This document shows, piece after piece, positions 25,923 through 39,755 of a DNA stretch of 64,000 nucleotides. Position 1 is the stretch's first letter. Each line of letters starts with the position of its first letter. The stretch is from Toxonevra muliebris (lineage: Eukaryota; Arthropoda; Insecta; Diptera; Pallopteridae): positions 8,894,204-8,958,203 of the forward strand of contig OY829328.1 of NCBI GenBank assembly GCA_963691655.1, written 5' to 3'. The notes under the pieces were generated by a model. That model was not told the origin of the DNA. It did no database searches and saw only the letters and a program-made list of their open reading frames with translations. Position numbers and translations under genes: made by a program.

Positions 25923-26239
25923 ACGACCTCGATGGTCTAGTAGGTAGTGCACTAGACTATCATCCGGGAGGTTCGGGTTCGATTTCCGTCTTCGTCTGGT
26001 GGTTAATTTTCATAACTTTCTTATATTCTCTATCAATATGAAGTATATGAGAATTATAAGATAGTGTACAAGTACACACCTTGGTTGGTAATGGCAAAAC
26101 CACCAAGCCGATAAAAAATTGCCACACCGCCATTCGGAATCGGAGTTAAACTGTAGCTCCAACTATGTGGTATCACAATGGGCCATTCAGGCCTAAGTGT
26201 GTCTTTCTACAGCCACTCCAACCTAACCTAACCTAATCT
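25923..26239 (+). mobile_element. tRNA-derived SINE with 9-base target site duplications
   Basis: A tRNA-like head (CCTCGATGGTCTAGTAGG as A box region, GGTTCGATTTCC as B box) looks most like a tRNA-Asp head by eye. It is followed by an unrelated body and a tail of AACCTAACCTAACCTAA. AATTATCGA is duplicated exactly at both ends (25914-25922 and 26240-26248), which shows retrotransposition. The tail resembles the CCACCTAACC end of the LINE at about 61880, so the SINE may borrow LINE machinery. It is 317 bases long and seems whole. Part of the body (ATTCGGAATCGGAGTTAAAC) loosely resembles the second SINE family in this window. Confidence 0.8.
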
Positions 26240-29200
26240 AATTATCGAGGTCTTATCATTAAATAAATTAATATTTTTATTAATTCTTACAAAAAAAAAA
26301 AAAAAAATAAACAAAAACAATTTTCCTCGGTGTATTCTTCTGTTCTGTAAAAATATATATATATGTGCATTGTTGGCCAAAGTCCAATATGCGTGCACAA
26401 GACCTATTTTAAGCACAAGAACCTTAAAGAGCAACAATAACTTAAGCAAACAAAAAAAATAACAAAAAAATCATGAATGGAGTGAAGAGAAGCAAATGAA
26501 CGTCAAGTGTCTTATTAAAACAACAGCAACACTTTCTGGTTGTTGTTGGTGCTGTTGTGTTGATGTTAAATTACGATTGTTATATAAATATGTATGCCAC
26601 ATGTAGTGAATGAAACAGCAACGGACAGACAGATAGCAACAGCAGTAGCAAACAATAAGTTGATGACTTTATCGAATAATATTAAATGTGATGTGCTGAT
26701 GAATCGTACTCAATTATTTTGTTTGCATTTCAATTACTAATAAAAACTAAAAATGAGAAAAAAAAACGAAGAATATTTTAATTAAAAATATGCCGTACAT
26801 ACATAGCTACTTAAATTTACTACAAAAATACAATAATCCAATCAAATATTCAAGAAATTCCTTGAATTTTAATTTTACTTTTGTGCGCATGTATGTGTGT
26901 GTGTTTAAAGAATTTTAAAAATATAACAAAACAAAAAAGTTATAAGTTTTATTTAAAAAAAACAAATAATTTGCATTTTTAAGTGTGCTTGAGCTTTGCA
27001 GAGTAAGTATCTGCGCCAGACTTTGGATATTTCTTTGTCTTGCGAATTGCAGTTTCTTTCTACCGATTCTACCACTTCAAATTTTATAAGTACTTTTGCA
27101 TGTCATGCATGATGCATGCATGCGCTGCAACAGTTTCGTTTAATATTGAATAGTTAGTGACATTTGTTGTTCTGGTTGTTTTTACGTTTAATGATTGTCA
27201 AAAAATTTACGATATTCGGATTGTGATGTGGGATTTTTTTCATTGCATTTTTTATGAAATTATTGTTCTTGTTTTTTGATGATTAAATACCCGCTCAATT
27301 TAATTACTTCTTTAGTAGGGAAGAAAACATTTCGAAAAAGATTAACAATACATGTTTTCATGTTCCTGTGATTTGGGCATACATATGTAATTAATGACAA
27401 AACATTTGTTAATACAAATTTGAACTTTATGGCTGCTGCTAAAATTTTAAATGCTGTTGTAAAATTCAACAGATTAAGTAGAAATGCACTTTGAAATATT
27501 ACAAATTGGTCTTATGGTATTTTTAGCATTTAAAAAATATTGCTGTGTCGTTGCAAAAGAGGTGGGATTGAATAATTTGCAAGACGGCACTACTTCTGTA
27601 CATATTTCTTTAAAGCTCACAATGCTTTCTGTTTAAATTTATGGGTTTTGTGCCTCCATATTATTATTTTTTTTTCTTTTGGGCTATAATCTTTTTTGTG
27701 TGTTCATTATGAAGAAATATTCCAAAATTGCCTGTGAAGATAACGCCAAAATAAAAGCATCACGATATAACATAGAATATAGTCCTTTTATTAAAACTAC
27801 CACCCCATTTTTTGAAGATTTCTCGTGTGATTGTAAGTTATCCTAAATGAGAATTTGCTTCCTCGTTCATATGATAATGCCATATTCCTCAAATCATGAA
27901 TGTAATTATTATATAACTTAGTCTTACTTGATTTTAGCTACTGCATTAACAAAAATCAATTTAATTTTTTAGATTAAATAAATAGATTATGTACTAATAT
28001 ACAGTACGATTTTTTTTTCTAATTTTTTCCACATGATTTCCTGTTAAACGAAAAATATTTTAAAATCTCAACAACATTTTCATCAACATTAAATGACAAC
28101 ATCTGGCAGTATTCGTGTGCTGATTGACATCAGCAGCAGTAGCAAATATCGTAAACATTGTTGCAAATAGTTAAAGTTATTGCTGTTGTTTGGTTGTTAT
28201 CGCTACAACTATGTATTGCGGCAATTGTTGTTTCGGTTCCAATGTGAAGCTTAAAATTTTGTTGCTTACATATGTTCATTTTTACTTTTATTATATTTCA
28301 GTGTATATAAATATTTACATATATACTTATGTTGACATATTAACAAGTTTGTAAATTTTGTTTTGTCTTCAACAACTTCAGCAATTTCAACAACTCTTCT
28401 AGCCAACATATGTAGTGGCCCTTTGCTATCAGTTAACAACAGTTTTGAAAATGTGTTCGTATGAAAAAAAAGAAGAAAATTCAAAAAACAAATTCTTTGG
28501 CAATTTTGTTTCTTTCATGTAGGTGTGTTATAGTTGGTTTATTTTATTGTTTAGCTTAACGACATGCAATGAATATAAATTGTAGCAACTGAAAAGAAAA
28601 AGCATTCAACAACGGAACGATTTTTTTTTTTTTTTTTGGTTTATTAAAATTCTTTCTTTTTTTTTTTTGTCACTCTGAATTCTAAAATTATTGAGAAGGC
28701 TGACTCAGCAGTCAGCGTTGCATTGTACTTAAGACACATGTACTTATGTGGTAAAAAGGAAAAACAGCCTAACTCGACTGAAATGGTGTATATTTAATAA
28801 TATATTTAAAATTATAAATATTAAACAGGTGCGAGTTTTTAAATAGTTTTTGGAATAATATATTATTTGAAGAATTATCTTTGGCTTGCACATAGAACTT
28901 TTTCGAAAGAAACAGTGTTATAGTTTCTATAATATTTCTATTCAAACAAACTCGGCTGACAAAGAAATAAACTCAAGCTGTTACTCTTATTTACCACAGA
29001 TATTTATATATGAGTGTGTAGAGTGTTTAGTATAGGAAGAGGAAGCTAGTGTTTTAAAAATGAAAAAAAAAACATTCTTCCGAGCATGTTTGATAAATTA
29101 ATAATACAAAAAAGTCGAAGGATATTGCTGGTATTGATATTGGTGTTTGTTTAGGAGGTTAGTTTTTCGAACTGGCAACACTTTTTTTTAGCGATAGCGA

Positions 29201-29589
29201 ATTTCACAGCTGACTGCTGATTGTTGTTAAATTTGGATCAAGGCTAATTTGATAGAGAGAAATCATTTCAGAAAATCCTCTCTTTCTATATAATAATAAT
29301 GACTATAATTTTCAAAGTTCAAAGTTTCATTCATAACGAAAGCTGTTTTTAACATTATAATTTTTGCTTTCTGAGATGATTTCATCTTCTTAAATAAGCC
29401 TTAGTTTGGATGTTCATTTCATAACCGAATTAACGCTTTCAAATTTTGAAATTTTATTTCCAAAATCATTGACCAGTGAGAAATGCTTATAGCGAGCTTC
29501 GTTTATTTTATAGTCCATTTAATTGACCAAGTAGACATCATACGCAAAACCATTGACAAATTTTGGTTTACATTTACTCTTTTGGATTC

Positions 29590-29833
29590 AAACGCGTTAA
29601 CCAGAATAAGCAGCGTGCATATAGAAGAGAATATTGCTCTTATTGAGGTAACTGTGGCTCATGGCCTGTTCACAAGAACTTAGTCAGTGTCCATTCACTT
29701 TGCGAAATATTTTGAGCAAGGATCTTGGTATGCGCGCGTACAATGTTGGTACAAGAATTAAAGCCGTTGGACCATCGTTTGGGTCGTGAGCTCAGTGAAT
29801 GGGTGATTGAACAGTTGGAAGAACTTTTCTTGT
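29590..29833 (+). pseudogene. Tc1/mariner-superfamily transposase scrap
   Basis: SVHIEENIALIEVTVAHG, then in a second frame LRNILSKDLGMRAYNV, and in a third LVQELKPLDHRLGRELSEWV, follow the order seen in many insect Tc1/mariner-type transposases (VRTxENIxxV, then LxxILRxDLGLxxYK, VQELKPxDH). It ends at a TGA at 29831. No DDE residues or terminal repeats are identifiable. It is a different lineage from the mariner at 50406. Confidence 0.5.
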
Positions 29834-32800
29834 GAAATTTCTTTTGAATCAGTTTCCAGTTTCACTTAATATTGTAATAGATCTTTGTGCCTTTTCGTAA
29901 AAACAAAAATGTAACCTTGTATAGCTTTTTTTAAAAGGCGAAGGCAATACTGATTCGGTATATTCGAATTTTAGAAAACTTATCAAAAGCGAACAATAAA
30001 GCGTGACTTTCTTCTACACAAAAAAAGGAGAAAAAAACAGCGTAAATCATGGTAGTAGCATAGTATTTAGAGATAGATGCATTTTTTCAAAAAGTAGCCA
30101 TTTTAAATTTTTGACAAGTAAGAAGTTAGAAGTGCATTTCTTTAAATGGATAGAAAAGAGTGAGTTAGTAGTAGATTATTAATACTACTTTTATTACTTA
30201 GTACTAAATTATAAATTTTGTTTATAATAAAAAAAGTATAATTAATGTTATTTAATTTTGTTTTCGTTATTAGCAAATACTTTGAACATATTAACAGTTA
30301 AAAAATAATATAAAAAGCAGCAACTAATTCTCCCTATGTTCATGCAATACTATGCAAATTATTTTCTTATAAATTCTCACTTAAAAATTTAACTATGAAA
30401 ATACAACTCTGTTGCAAAAAGAAGAATAGTGACAAAACAAATGTTTTCCCAATTGTCAAAGTTCCTCTTACTTGTCAAAATGCATCTACCTTCTTAATTC
30501 TTCTGCCATGGCGTAAATCATATTATATCTTGACTTCTAATTTAGTATGTGATTATCTGATAAACTAAAAACCATGCTCTGTAAAAATCATTAAATTCGT
30601 GTAAGTAAGCGTGATACCTCCTAAGCTGCCACTAGAAAAATGCAAATAAAAATTGCATACTGTAAACTGTACTACTTTAAAAATAAAAACTCTGTATTGG
30701 GCATTGCACACAATTTTATTTAATCAGTTATATTTAAATATTTTTTTTAAAATTAATTAGTTGAATGACTTAGAATAGAGAGAGACCTTCGATCTTATAA
30801 GAGATGGAAAGGGTACTGACAATATAGAAAATTATAATACATCTCATCTGTTCTTTGTTCCACTTCCACAATATCTTTTAACCAAAAAAAAAAAAAAGGC
30901 ATGAGAAATCGTCACATAAGCACATAATTTATTTATTACAAACAAAGTGCAATTGCATTTAAATGAGAGAGTATTAGTAGAAAAGGAAGAGATCAAGAGA
31001 ACAAAAAAGACAAAAAGGAAGTTTGTTTTGTTTTATGTTTTTCTATCGATTGTTATTTTTCAAAAAAGAAGGGAGACGATAACGCATACTTATTTTGGCG
31101 CATAAGAAATATTCATTTCAATAAATAATATTTTCATATTAAAATAAATGCGATTTTAAGTTTGAATTTTGTTAGATCGTATGAGTATAAAAAATGTTTA
31201 AAAATATGAGTAATTCTTTTTGGTTTTAATTCATTAAAGTTTTTCAGGTTCATGCTGGTTCGATGAACCTTTAAAAGTTCAACTTTTTACAAACATTTAA
31301 TATTAATCAAAGATCAAACTCTTTTTCTCATGGTGATCAAACTATGTAGCAAATTAAAAACACAGACATTTTATATTCAAATATAATATTATAAATTCGA
31401 TTCGAGTTTATGTAATGACAAAATGCAGCCATAAAATTGAGTAGCTAAAAAAAATGTATACATTCACTTTCAAAATTATAAAAAAAAGTGCACATCTTGC
31501 CACATGTTGCAATTTTATTATTTTGACACTAGTTACTTTCACATAAATAAAGTATATGAAAACAACATAACAATCTACTTTGTAGTAACTGCAATTAAAC
31601 TCTGTACATATGTGGCAATTGTAAATCATTTAAAAAAATAAAAACCAAGTTAAAATACAATAAAGGGAGGGAGATGATGGCGTTAAATGTAAGCGTGAGC
31701 ATATAAATTTGTAACTAATAGAAGATTATTATTGAAAAACACAAATACAACGAAGTAATGCTCAACTACGTTTAAAAATTTAATTTTATTTAAAACAAAA
31801 AACTCAAACTACTAAACCAATTAACTAAACAAACAAATTCAAATTGATTACATTAGCAAACAAAACAAAAAAACTTTAACATATCGCTAGCAACTTTGCT
31901 TAAGTGCACAGTTCGTTTTTTTCTTTTTTCTACTCATCATCATTTTTTTCTTTTATCATCTTAATTGTTAAATAATTTATCAAAATGTGAAAATTGCATT
32001 GATGATGGCAACGATGTTAGACGATGACGACTACTGCGATGATGATGACGAAAGCTATCATTAATAAAAAATGCGGCAAAACAATTTCCCTGCTGATTTT
32101 TTTAGCAGCAGCAAATCGCATTGTTGACATTTTGCCAACGATGACAATCGAAGCAGCTATACCAGCAACAACAACATGTAATGCTACATTTAAGTACAAA
32201 TACGACACGATTTGTTGACAACTTGGAACGATGCACGCTCCAGCAACAAATACAACAGCAACAATAACAACCAAATAGTTACTTTAAATTATGAGCATGC
32301 TGTGAATTTAGTTTTTCTTCTCCACTTTGGAAAATATTGATGAGCAGCAACAATTGCTACATGCATAGCTGGTAGCTACTACATACTTACAATAAATGAT
32401 CATGTTAATTATCACAATGGCTGTGCTGATGATGTTGATGTTATATATGATAAGTAAAGTTTAAGCTTGTTAAATTGAAAATAGAAAGTAAATATGAAAT
32501 GTTCGATTAATTTATTGAGATACACTTAATGGAGTACAATGATATTTATTTCAACGTGCAGTAAAAAAATGGTGTTTGAGACTACAATTCTATGATACAC
32601 AAGCTTTAAATTAAGTGGTCTTTGTTCCTCCTTGGAACCATACAAATTTATATGTATATATTTAATATAGTACTAAAAATTTTTATTTTGAATTGCTACT
32701 TTTAGAATTTTTATGAATGAAAATTTACTACAAAAAAATGTACGTCACTGCGTGTACCCTCTACGTGTAAAATACAGCAGCAGCAATCACGATTGTTGTC

Positions 32801-34019
32801 GATAATTTTTTTAGGCGGATTTACTGGTAAATACAGACAATATACAATTGTGTTGACAACAAAACCAACAACAGATATGACAATTATAAATTATTTTTAT
32901 TTTATTGAATGTGTATGTGTATGTAAATATGTCACGCACTGTTTGTTGTCAACTATATAAAGATACTTATAAACAAACTAGTAGTACATAAACACAATTT
33001 TAAATTCTCAATTAAAAAAAGTCAAAGAAAAAATAATAACAAGAAAGAGGTAAAAGAAAAATAAAAAATAATTAGAGAAAGAAATTTGATTTCCATTTTA
33101 AATATTTCACTTTTTTTATTATTATTGCAATTGTAGAAATATTTAGCTTTAGGTCAATCACCTGTACGTGCTTGCAGTAAATACATTAAAGGTGTGCGTC
33201 ACAATTTAAACACACATACATGCATTGTACACATACACAACTGCTCGGTTGTTTGTATTGCAAACTATTTCTGTTACTTATACAATTGTAAATGCATAGT
33301 TTAAGAGATATTGCAGCAATTTAGATAGGAGTAAATGCAATATAAAAATAAATATAATCTGCCAAATAGAAAATGAAAATTTATTTTAAACTGTTAGTGT
33401 TTGTGTGTGTGTGTGCCAAGTCAAAGTGTTGACAACATTTTTCGTTTGTTGGCTGTGCTTTGCCTATGTCTGTTTGGTTTGTAGATGTAGGAGTTTTTGA
33501 ATGCAAATCACCAAAAATCAAACAATGCATGTGCATGTATGTGACATGTGTCAATTGAAATGTTAAATGCAATTTTTGGTTTATGTAAACGAGTGAGCGT
33601 AGAAAATTGAGTAAAGCCTACGCCACTATTTGTACAGTGTACAAAATGAAGAAAATTTATGTATAAAAAGCATTCAAAGGAAAAAGCTCTGTTGGTATGA
33701 CTTTAAGAAAAGGAAAAATTAAATGTTGTTGCTATTTTCTTTGCTGGATAGGATTTATGTATGTGTATCAGAAATATTTTGCAAACATTATGATTCTTGA
33801 AAACAGTTTGTAAACTTTGAAATTTTTCTGAGTGTTTGCTTCTACTTAAACGCGGAGAAAACCAAATATTGCGATTACATCATTTCCATACCACTATCTC
33901 AGTTGTGATAAGTAACAGAAAGTAAGAAAAGAAGAAATAAAAGAAAAAAGCTTCAGTATAACATGCTCCAAAAACTACTTAGCCAGTTGGCAAACCTTTT
34001 GCAGAGTATTTAATTTGAT

Positions 34020-34505
34020 GTTAGAGGCCTCCGTTATTCCACCGAGCAATGGTTTGCCAATGGGTTTGACTGTATATTTTTGCAGAGCCGGGTAAACACA
34101 CAAGAACTGTTCGAGAGTTTCTACTTCTCCGATGTCCTAGCAACTGCTATGTAGTTTCGCTCGAAATAATTCATTCGCCCAGTGCTCCGTATATAATGCT
34201 TTTATTCGAAAAATTTTCACCCTGAAAAAATATAAGAACCCTTTTAGTTTTAGAGACCTATTTATATTTAATTAATCAAATTTAAAGGCAATAGAACTTA
34301 TACTGACTGAGTTGAGTTTAATAAGGACCCCTGTCTACTTAAGGGGTCATTTCCATCAATGTTCATGTGGTCAGGAACCCAGATAAGTATTAAGTTAAAT
34401 AGTTGATCTCTTTAACACTCCTCCATTAATTTAGATTTGGAAATGTTTGAGATCATATCTTTAATTACGACTTGGCTGTCAGGAAAAATTGCTACTCTTC
34501 CCCCT
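34020..34505 (-). pseudogene. LINE remnant: RNase H second half and C-terminal region
   Basis: The minus strand reads GRVAIFPDSQVVIKDMISNI, a stop, then LILIWVPDHMNIDGNDPLSR with QGS. These are the DSQ and WVPGHxxIxGNExAD motifs of LINE RNase H with several substitutions (GH to DH, NE to ND). Below 34210, ETLEQFLCVYPALQKY matches the EETLEHFLCxCPALxxxR tail. It is probably one element with the RT fragment at 35287-35442, which lies upstream on the same strand. Confidence 0.6.
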
Positions 34506-35286
34506 TGAACTTAACATTGCTTATAATACGCTTGTTGCTTCTGTATTCCCTGAAATAAAATTTAACATAGTATTTTATAAGTTATTCTAAGTTAAAGACA
34601 GCGAAATGTCGACAAATGTTTTCTACATATGTTTTTTTTTCAAAATTTTGGGGTAGCCTATTAAAAATATCTAAGCACTTGTGAAGATATAATTTGTACA
34701 GCAAGTTTGTTATTTTATCTAGGTGAATTTCTCATTTCAAATGCAAATTAATTATTTTTAAATATTTTTTGTTGATTTTCAAAACTACCTATGTCTATTA
34801 ACCTGGCTTTTAAGTCAAGTGAAGTACAATATTTTGAAATTATCTAAATGTAATTTTAAAGACAATTTTAATATATAGATTTTTTAAACAGTGATTACTT
34901 TTTGAAAAAATGTATAAATGTATTTTTGACGAATTTTGAAAATTGTTGTTTAATAAATCGATATAGATAGTTAAGAGGGATAAGTGAGGATAGAGCAACT
35001 ACCGTATACATCTAGAGCACCATCCTTGGATGTAATAACTATTTTTGTCGAAAGTTTTCTTGCAAACGAGCATGAGTTTTTTCCCGCTCTTTGATCTTCA
35101 TTTTTGCGATTTAGCACTACAGGAAATATAAAGTTAATAATTTTTGCGCATTTTGCTCTCAGTGGTGAAAAGCATTAGCTATGTTTCCCTCGGGATTACC
35201 ACTAGGCTACATCTGGTTGCTCAGTTACTGAGTCTAACGAAAGCTTCATTGACCAAAACAGCCACATCGTTCACAATGGTGCTATG

Positions 35287-35442
35287 TTATGTGCTACAGT
35301 TTTCCTGAATCATTGCTGTCAACATAAATATAATCTGAGAATTAGCATACTTTTTCAACCCCATAATATTAGTATCTTCCAATAAGGACTCATTACGAAT
35401 ATTGTCAAAAGCTCTCTCAATGTTCAGGAAAGCTGTTAAGAT
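35287..35442 (-). pseudogene. LINE fragment: RT motif A
   Basis: The 52-codon frame reads ILTAFLNIERAFDNIRNESL followed by LEDTNIMGLKK. It aligns with FLDIEGAFDNT, the motif A of LINE reverse transcriptases, but the first catalytic Asp is Asn (FLN for FLD). It sits about 800 bases upstream, on the same strand, of an RNase H remnant at 34020-34505, with the palm core, motif C and thumb lost between them. Confidence 0.5.
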
Positions 35443-38184
35443 AAATAGCCGAAAGTAAAGTTATATCTCTATTGCATGGCCTATCTGTGAATTCCCTTCA
35501 GTAATCCTTTCGGAATTCAGAATCAGTAATCCTAAATGACTTGTATATCTGTGGTTACAAGGCACAACAGCATAAGCCAGTTTTTTGAATTTTACAGGAG
35601 AGCACTTCAAAAATTCAAATGCTAATAGAAATCAATTTGAATTGTGCTATTTTTCCTTTAATATCTCGTAAACCACTGAACCGATATTCTTAAAAATTTG
35701 ACACAATATGAAATCAGATATGAAGATTTCAATTGTAATAATAACTCGAATTCGACAAAACTCGAGTTGTGTTGTTATGCCTTGTGACTACAGATATATC
35801 AATTTAAATCTATTTTTATTTTAAAAATAATACAAAATTCATATTATTTTATTAATTTTTTTCCAAAAAAAAGTCCAATTTTTATACACTGTACTTCATT
35901 AGATTTGTTTGTTATGCATTTATAATAATTATGCATTTGTTGAAGCTAATACCACAATGCATGCAGGTAAAATAATTTAAGTATGTATATTGTAGGATAG
36001 TTAACAACTCAACTAATTACGACCAGATAAAGAAAAACAACAAATTTATGAATATATGTAACTACTTATATACTTATACACATATATAACTCTATGTAAA
36101 TATATAATTCCAAAACTATAATATTCTCTACAAAACAACAAAAAAAGGAGTAAAATTACAAACCTACTCAAACATGAACAATTGTTGCATGAACTGCGTG
36201 CAGACAATCTAACGCACTCTGCATTGTAATTGTTGCTATACTATTTGCATGTTGTTTTTGTTTAGTTTTCTTTATATGTATGTATTTTTTTCGCTTCAAA
36301 TTAGTTTTTATTATATTTAAACAAAACACAAAACAAAAAAACCATATACTTTTCATGACTTGCAGCACACGTTTAGAGCGTGTGCGTTTTCTTATTGTTT
36401 TTTTAAGAAAATTATTGCTGTCTACTTATTGCTTGCTGTTGTTACTGTCTCTACAATTGTTGCATTAATTTGAGTGCAATTTCCGTTTTATGTGAGACTA
36501 ACATTTTATTGTTTTTATCAAAACATGTCAGTAGCAGCATTAGTAGCACCATGATAGTTGGGCTTTATTTGTAGTTCGTTTTTCAAGTATCTGCACTTTT
36601 GTGTATTTTTTTGTATAAGTAAGTAGTTGTTGTTTGGGGGAAATGAAATTATGCAGAAATTTTGTTTTCAAGTGGAAATGCTAATTTTGTTTACACAATT
36701 TCTCATTTATATCCGCATTATGTATTTGCATATTAGAATAAGTGCGTAGTGAATTTAAAAAAGAAAACAAAAAACAAAAAACTTACCCAATTATTTTAAA
36801 TTGTACTATTGCTCTATCTGCAATGATAGAATTATTGAAAACAACCCCAGGCTCACAGAAGCATATTATTAAAATGGTGATAATATAGAGACAGATTATG
36901 ATACTGTAACTAATGGAATGAGTAATTATGATGCTACAGATCTAGAAATAACCTGGATCGGTGTCGGAAGTCGGGGATAAGGCTACCTAAAGTTCGCACA
37001 GATCACCTAAATCAACCTTTAATCGTCTACGGCCATTACCATGCATAGGTACATTATGTAAATTGAAAATTGTTTTTCTTACAACAAAAGACTCGAGCAA
37101 CAAGCTTCAATTAAATTTTACAAGTGTAAAACAAATTATGCATCCACCACCAGACACTTGAATATGTATGTGTATGTAGGTATATAATTTATAATTTTCT
37201 ATCAATAAATAAATATTTTTATTGAAATAGATATATATAATTTACAAAAAAGGCAGAGCTTCCGCTTTTCTTTAAATTAAAAAAAAAAAACAAAAAAAAA
37301 AATCTTTAATAATTACAACTACGCGTACAAAAAAATTAAATCCAATAAATTACTACACGTGTATACTTCCAAATATAGTTGCTTACAGTTCATTAGCTGC
37401 TCTTAACCTTTGCCATACTAAAAACTTCATAGATAGTCAACAAAAAAAAGAACATAAACAAAAGTGAAACCTACATATTAAAAATGAATTTGATGCCGTT
37501 GTCTTTTGCTGATTGTTTTTAATCTCAAATCTAAATAAGCCATAATAAAAAGTACCACACCACAAAAGAAACAGCGACTTTAAAAACTGGTGTATATCGC
37601 CAACGATAGCAGCAACACTCGCTGCTTTCACAATAATGCTACTTAAATTATAATGAAATATAAAATTTTTCTCATCATTTTGTATTTTTATATAGTTATT
37701 TATTTATTTACTCATAGCTAATGATGGTCAAAAGTACAAATATAATACAATAATTAAAAAAGAAAATAGAAACTTTTTATTTTTTACTATAAAAAAAAAA
37801 ATATTAACAGCAATAACAGCTTCATAATCACGTTCATCCATCTTTAGATGATGATGATGTTTTAAAAAATGAAAAGAAATCAGTTTCGTTTTCTGAAATT
37901 TACTGAATTGTAGCATCGAAACAACAAAAAGTAAGATCTCCATTACTTGTAGCTGTATTACTTATACATACATACAGTGTGTAATGAAATTATGCAGACA
38001 TTTCATTAAAAAAAAAATAATTTTCTTTTATGCAAGTTTCGAGAAAACTTTACAACATTAATAATCTTTTCTGTAGCATTCAACCTTCAATAAAAATTAA
38101 ACAAAATAAAAATTTCCAGTTTTTAAGTTTTATATAAATAACAGAGTAGTGAATTTGAGTTCATTGAACTCAAAACTGTTCATA

Positions 38185-38515
38185 AAAAAGACGAACCATG
38201 TCGCATCGAGGCGTGGCAAGAATTTAATGGGGCCGATAAAGCTGTGGCACTAACTAAGGTAACCAAATACCATAGACGCCAAATTCAACTTTGTATCCTA
38301 CTTAATTCAAACTTGACGTCCACGATGCGCAGACTTCAGCTGCTATGCTTTCTTAGATTCTACCCAGAAGTCAACGGTGTATACTCGTTCTGCCACAGAC
38401 CTTCGACGGGCCTTCTGACCTATTCAGCCACTCCCGCCACCTCTGCGAGATATTTTAGTCACCTCTTACGAAAGGCATACCTTACCTGGGAAATATTCCA
38501 ACCCCTATCTTGAAA
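38185..38515. other. Unassigned GC-richer island
   Basis: This block contrasts sharply with its AT-rich flanks. Read on the minus strand it has GTAAGAGGTGACTAAAATA, GGTGGCGGGAGTGGC and GCCCGTCGAAGGTCTGTGGC. The plus strand carries an 89-codon frame (38244-38513) without a family I recognise. The composition and abrupt edges suggest an old transposon or retroposed sequence. Confidence 0.3.
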
Positions 38516-39755
38516 AAAAGGTAAATCTTAATAAGTCTGCATTATATCCATATTGGGAATATCAGGAAACCTGCAATATTTTTTTAAACATCATATTTCT
38601 TTTAAAAATTTTAAAGGGTTGTGCTAGAGAAATCTGGATTCGAAAAAAGTTCAGAAACAATAAAAAAAAATGATGAGGAGCCGTAGCGGGTTCCGAAACA
38701 ATAGTCTGATCCGCTAGTTCTATGAATTTTCTTTTAGTGTCATTGTCAGTCAAATATTATTAATTTTAAATATAAAAAATTAAACATTTATTTTGTTAAT
38801 GCGTTTTCTGAGTTTCATCACATTTATTTGGTACATACCCAAAACTACCTTTTTTACCTTCCCCCTTCCTAAAAATGAAAAAAATAGTTTTCATAAAAAT
38901 TTTACAAAAAAAAAAAGGAAAGAAGTGATTTCGAAATCATACATTGTTTTTTCACTGCTAATATCATGCATCAAATCTTGGATTCCAATCGCATCAATGA
39001 AGGAATAGAAGAAATTAATTTATCTTTCAGCTTTAAATACCTATTTATTTTTATAAAGTTTTACATCTGTAGTTAATGATTAATAACCAGTTTAAAAACA
39101 TAAAGGCAGAAAACGCAACTGTGTAATATAAGCACATATGTAAATATGTATTTATGAATAAAGAATAAAAAAATATTGAAACAAAAATAAATTCAAGTCC
39201 CCAAATACAAAATAACCAAAATCAAAATTCAAAAACTCAATTATTTAAAAAAAAATTAACAAATCAGTAAGCAATCTCTCGGTAAATAAGCTGAAAAATA
39301 TAAACAAAAATGGATTTGTAAGATTAATATTTCATAAAGCGATGCCCAAAAATGTTTGGTACAGCAGCATTTCAATCTGTTAAGTGCCAGCATGCCCTTG
39401 AGTCCGTCGTTATTTCTAATAATTTCCATTAGGTAATTGCTATTTAAAAAATAATTCACCTTTTTTTTAAATTTACCGATAATAATTTAACGTTGAAGAC
39501 GTGTTGATTGTTCAACTTTCACAAAACGACTAAATAACTGTACCTAAGTTTGAAAAAACAAAAAAGTACACAAACGGGCTACAACGTGTCACCAAAAAGT
39601 AAAAAATCTGTTAGAAAGAAGCAAATTTTTGAGGAAAAATTTTGTTATTTCATTGTTCATCGCTGCTGTCTTTCATACATTTCAAGCTGCATTATTTGGA
39701 AAGATATGTTTTCTGTTTACTATTTTCGATTGTATAAAAACTGAAGCAAAGCTAT

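Larger units (their letters stand above)
21231..29580. other. DNA upstream of the ATG exon (presumed exp intron)
   Basis: Outside the SINE copies and the fold-back element, it is AT-rich with CATA/TATG repeats and AAC/TTG tracts. I see no exon with both splice sites and a meaningful frame. Confidence 0.45.
29840..39755. other. Presumed intron or intergenic DNA with LINE remnants
   Basis: Beyond the LINE pieces at 34020 and 35287 and the island at 38185, there is only AT-rich sequence. GTAGATGCATTTTGACAAGT (inverted, about 30490-30470) partly repeats GATAGATGCATTTTTTC at 30075, a possible decayed inverted repeat. CAG/AAC tracts lie at 32100-32280 and GTGTGT at 33400. No gene is apparent. Confidence 0.45.

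Noticed and set aside
25923..26000. Possible functional tRNA gene
   Set aside because: The A and B boxes are present, but the stem pairings are poor and the sequence continues into a 317-base body with target duplications, so it is a SINE head.
32017..32274. 85-residue Val/Ile/Ala-rich minus frame
   Set aside because: It arises from CAA/ACA/GAT tracts, and both strands are open for the same reason.
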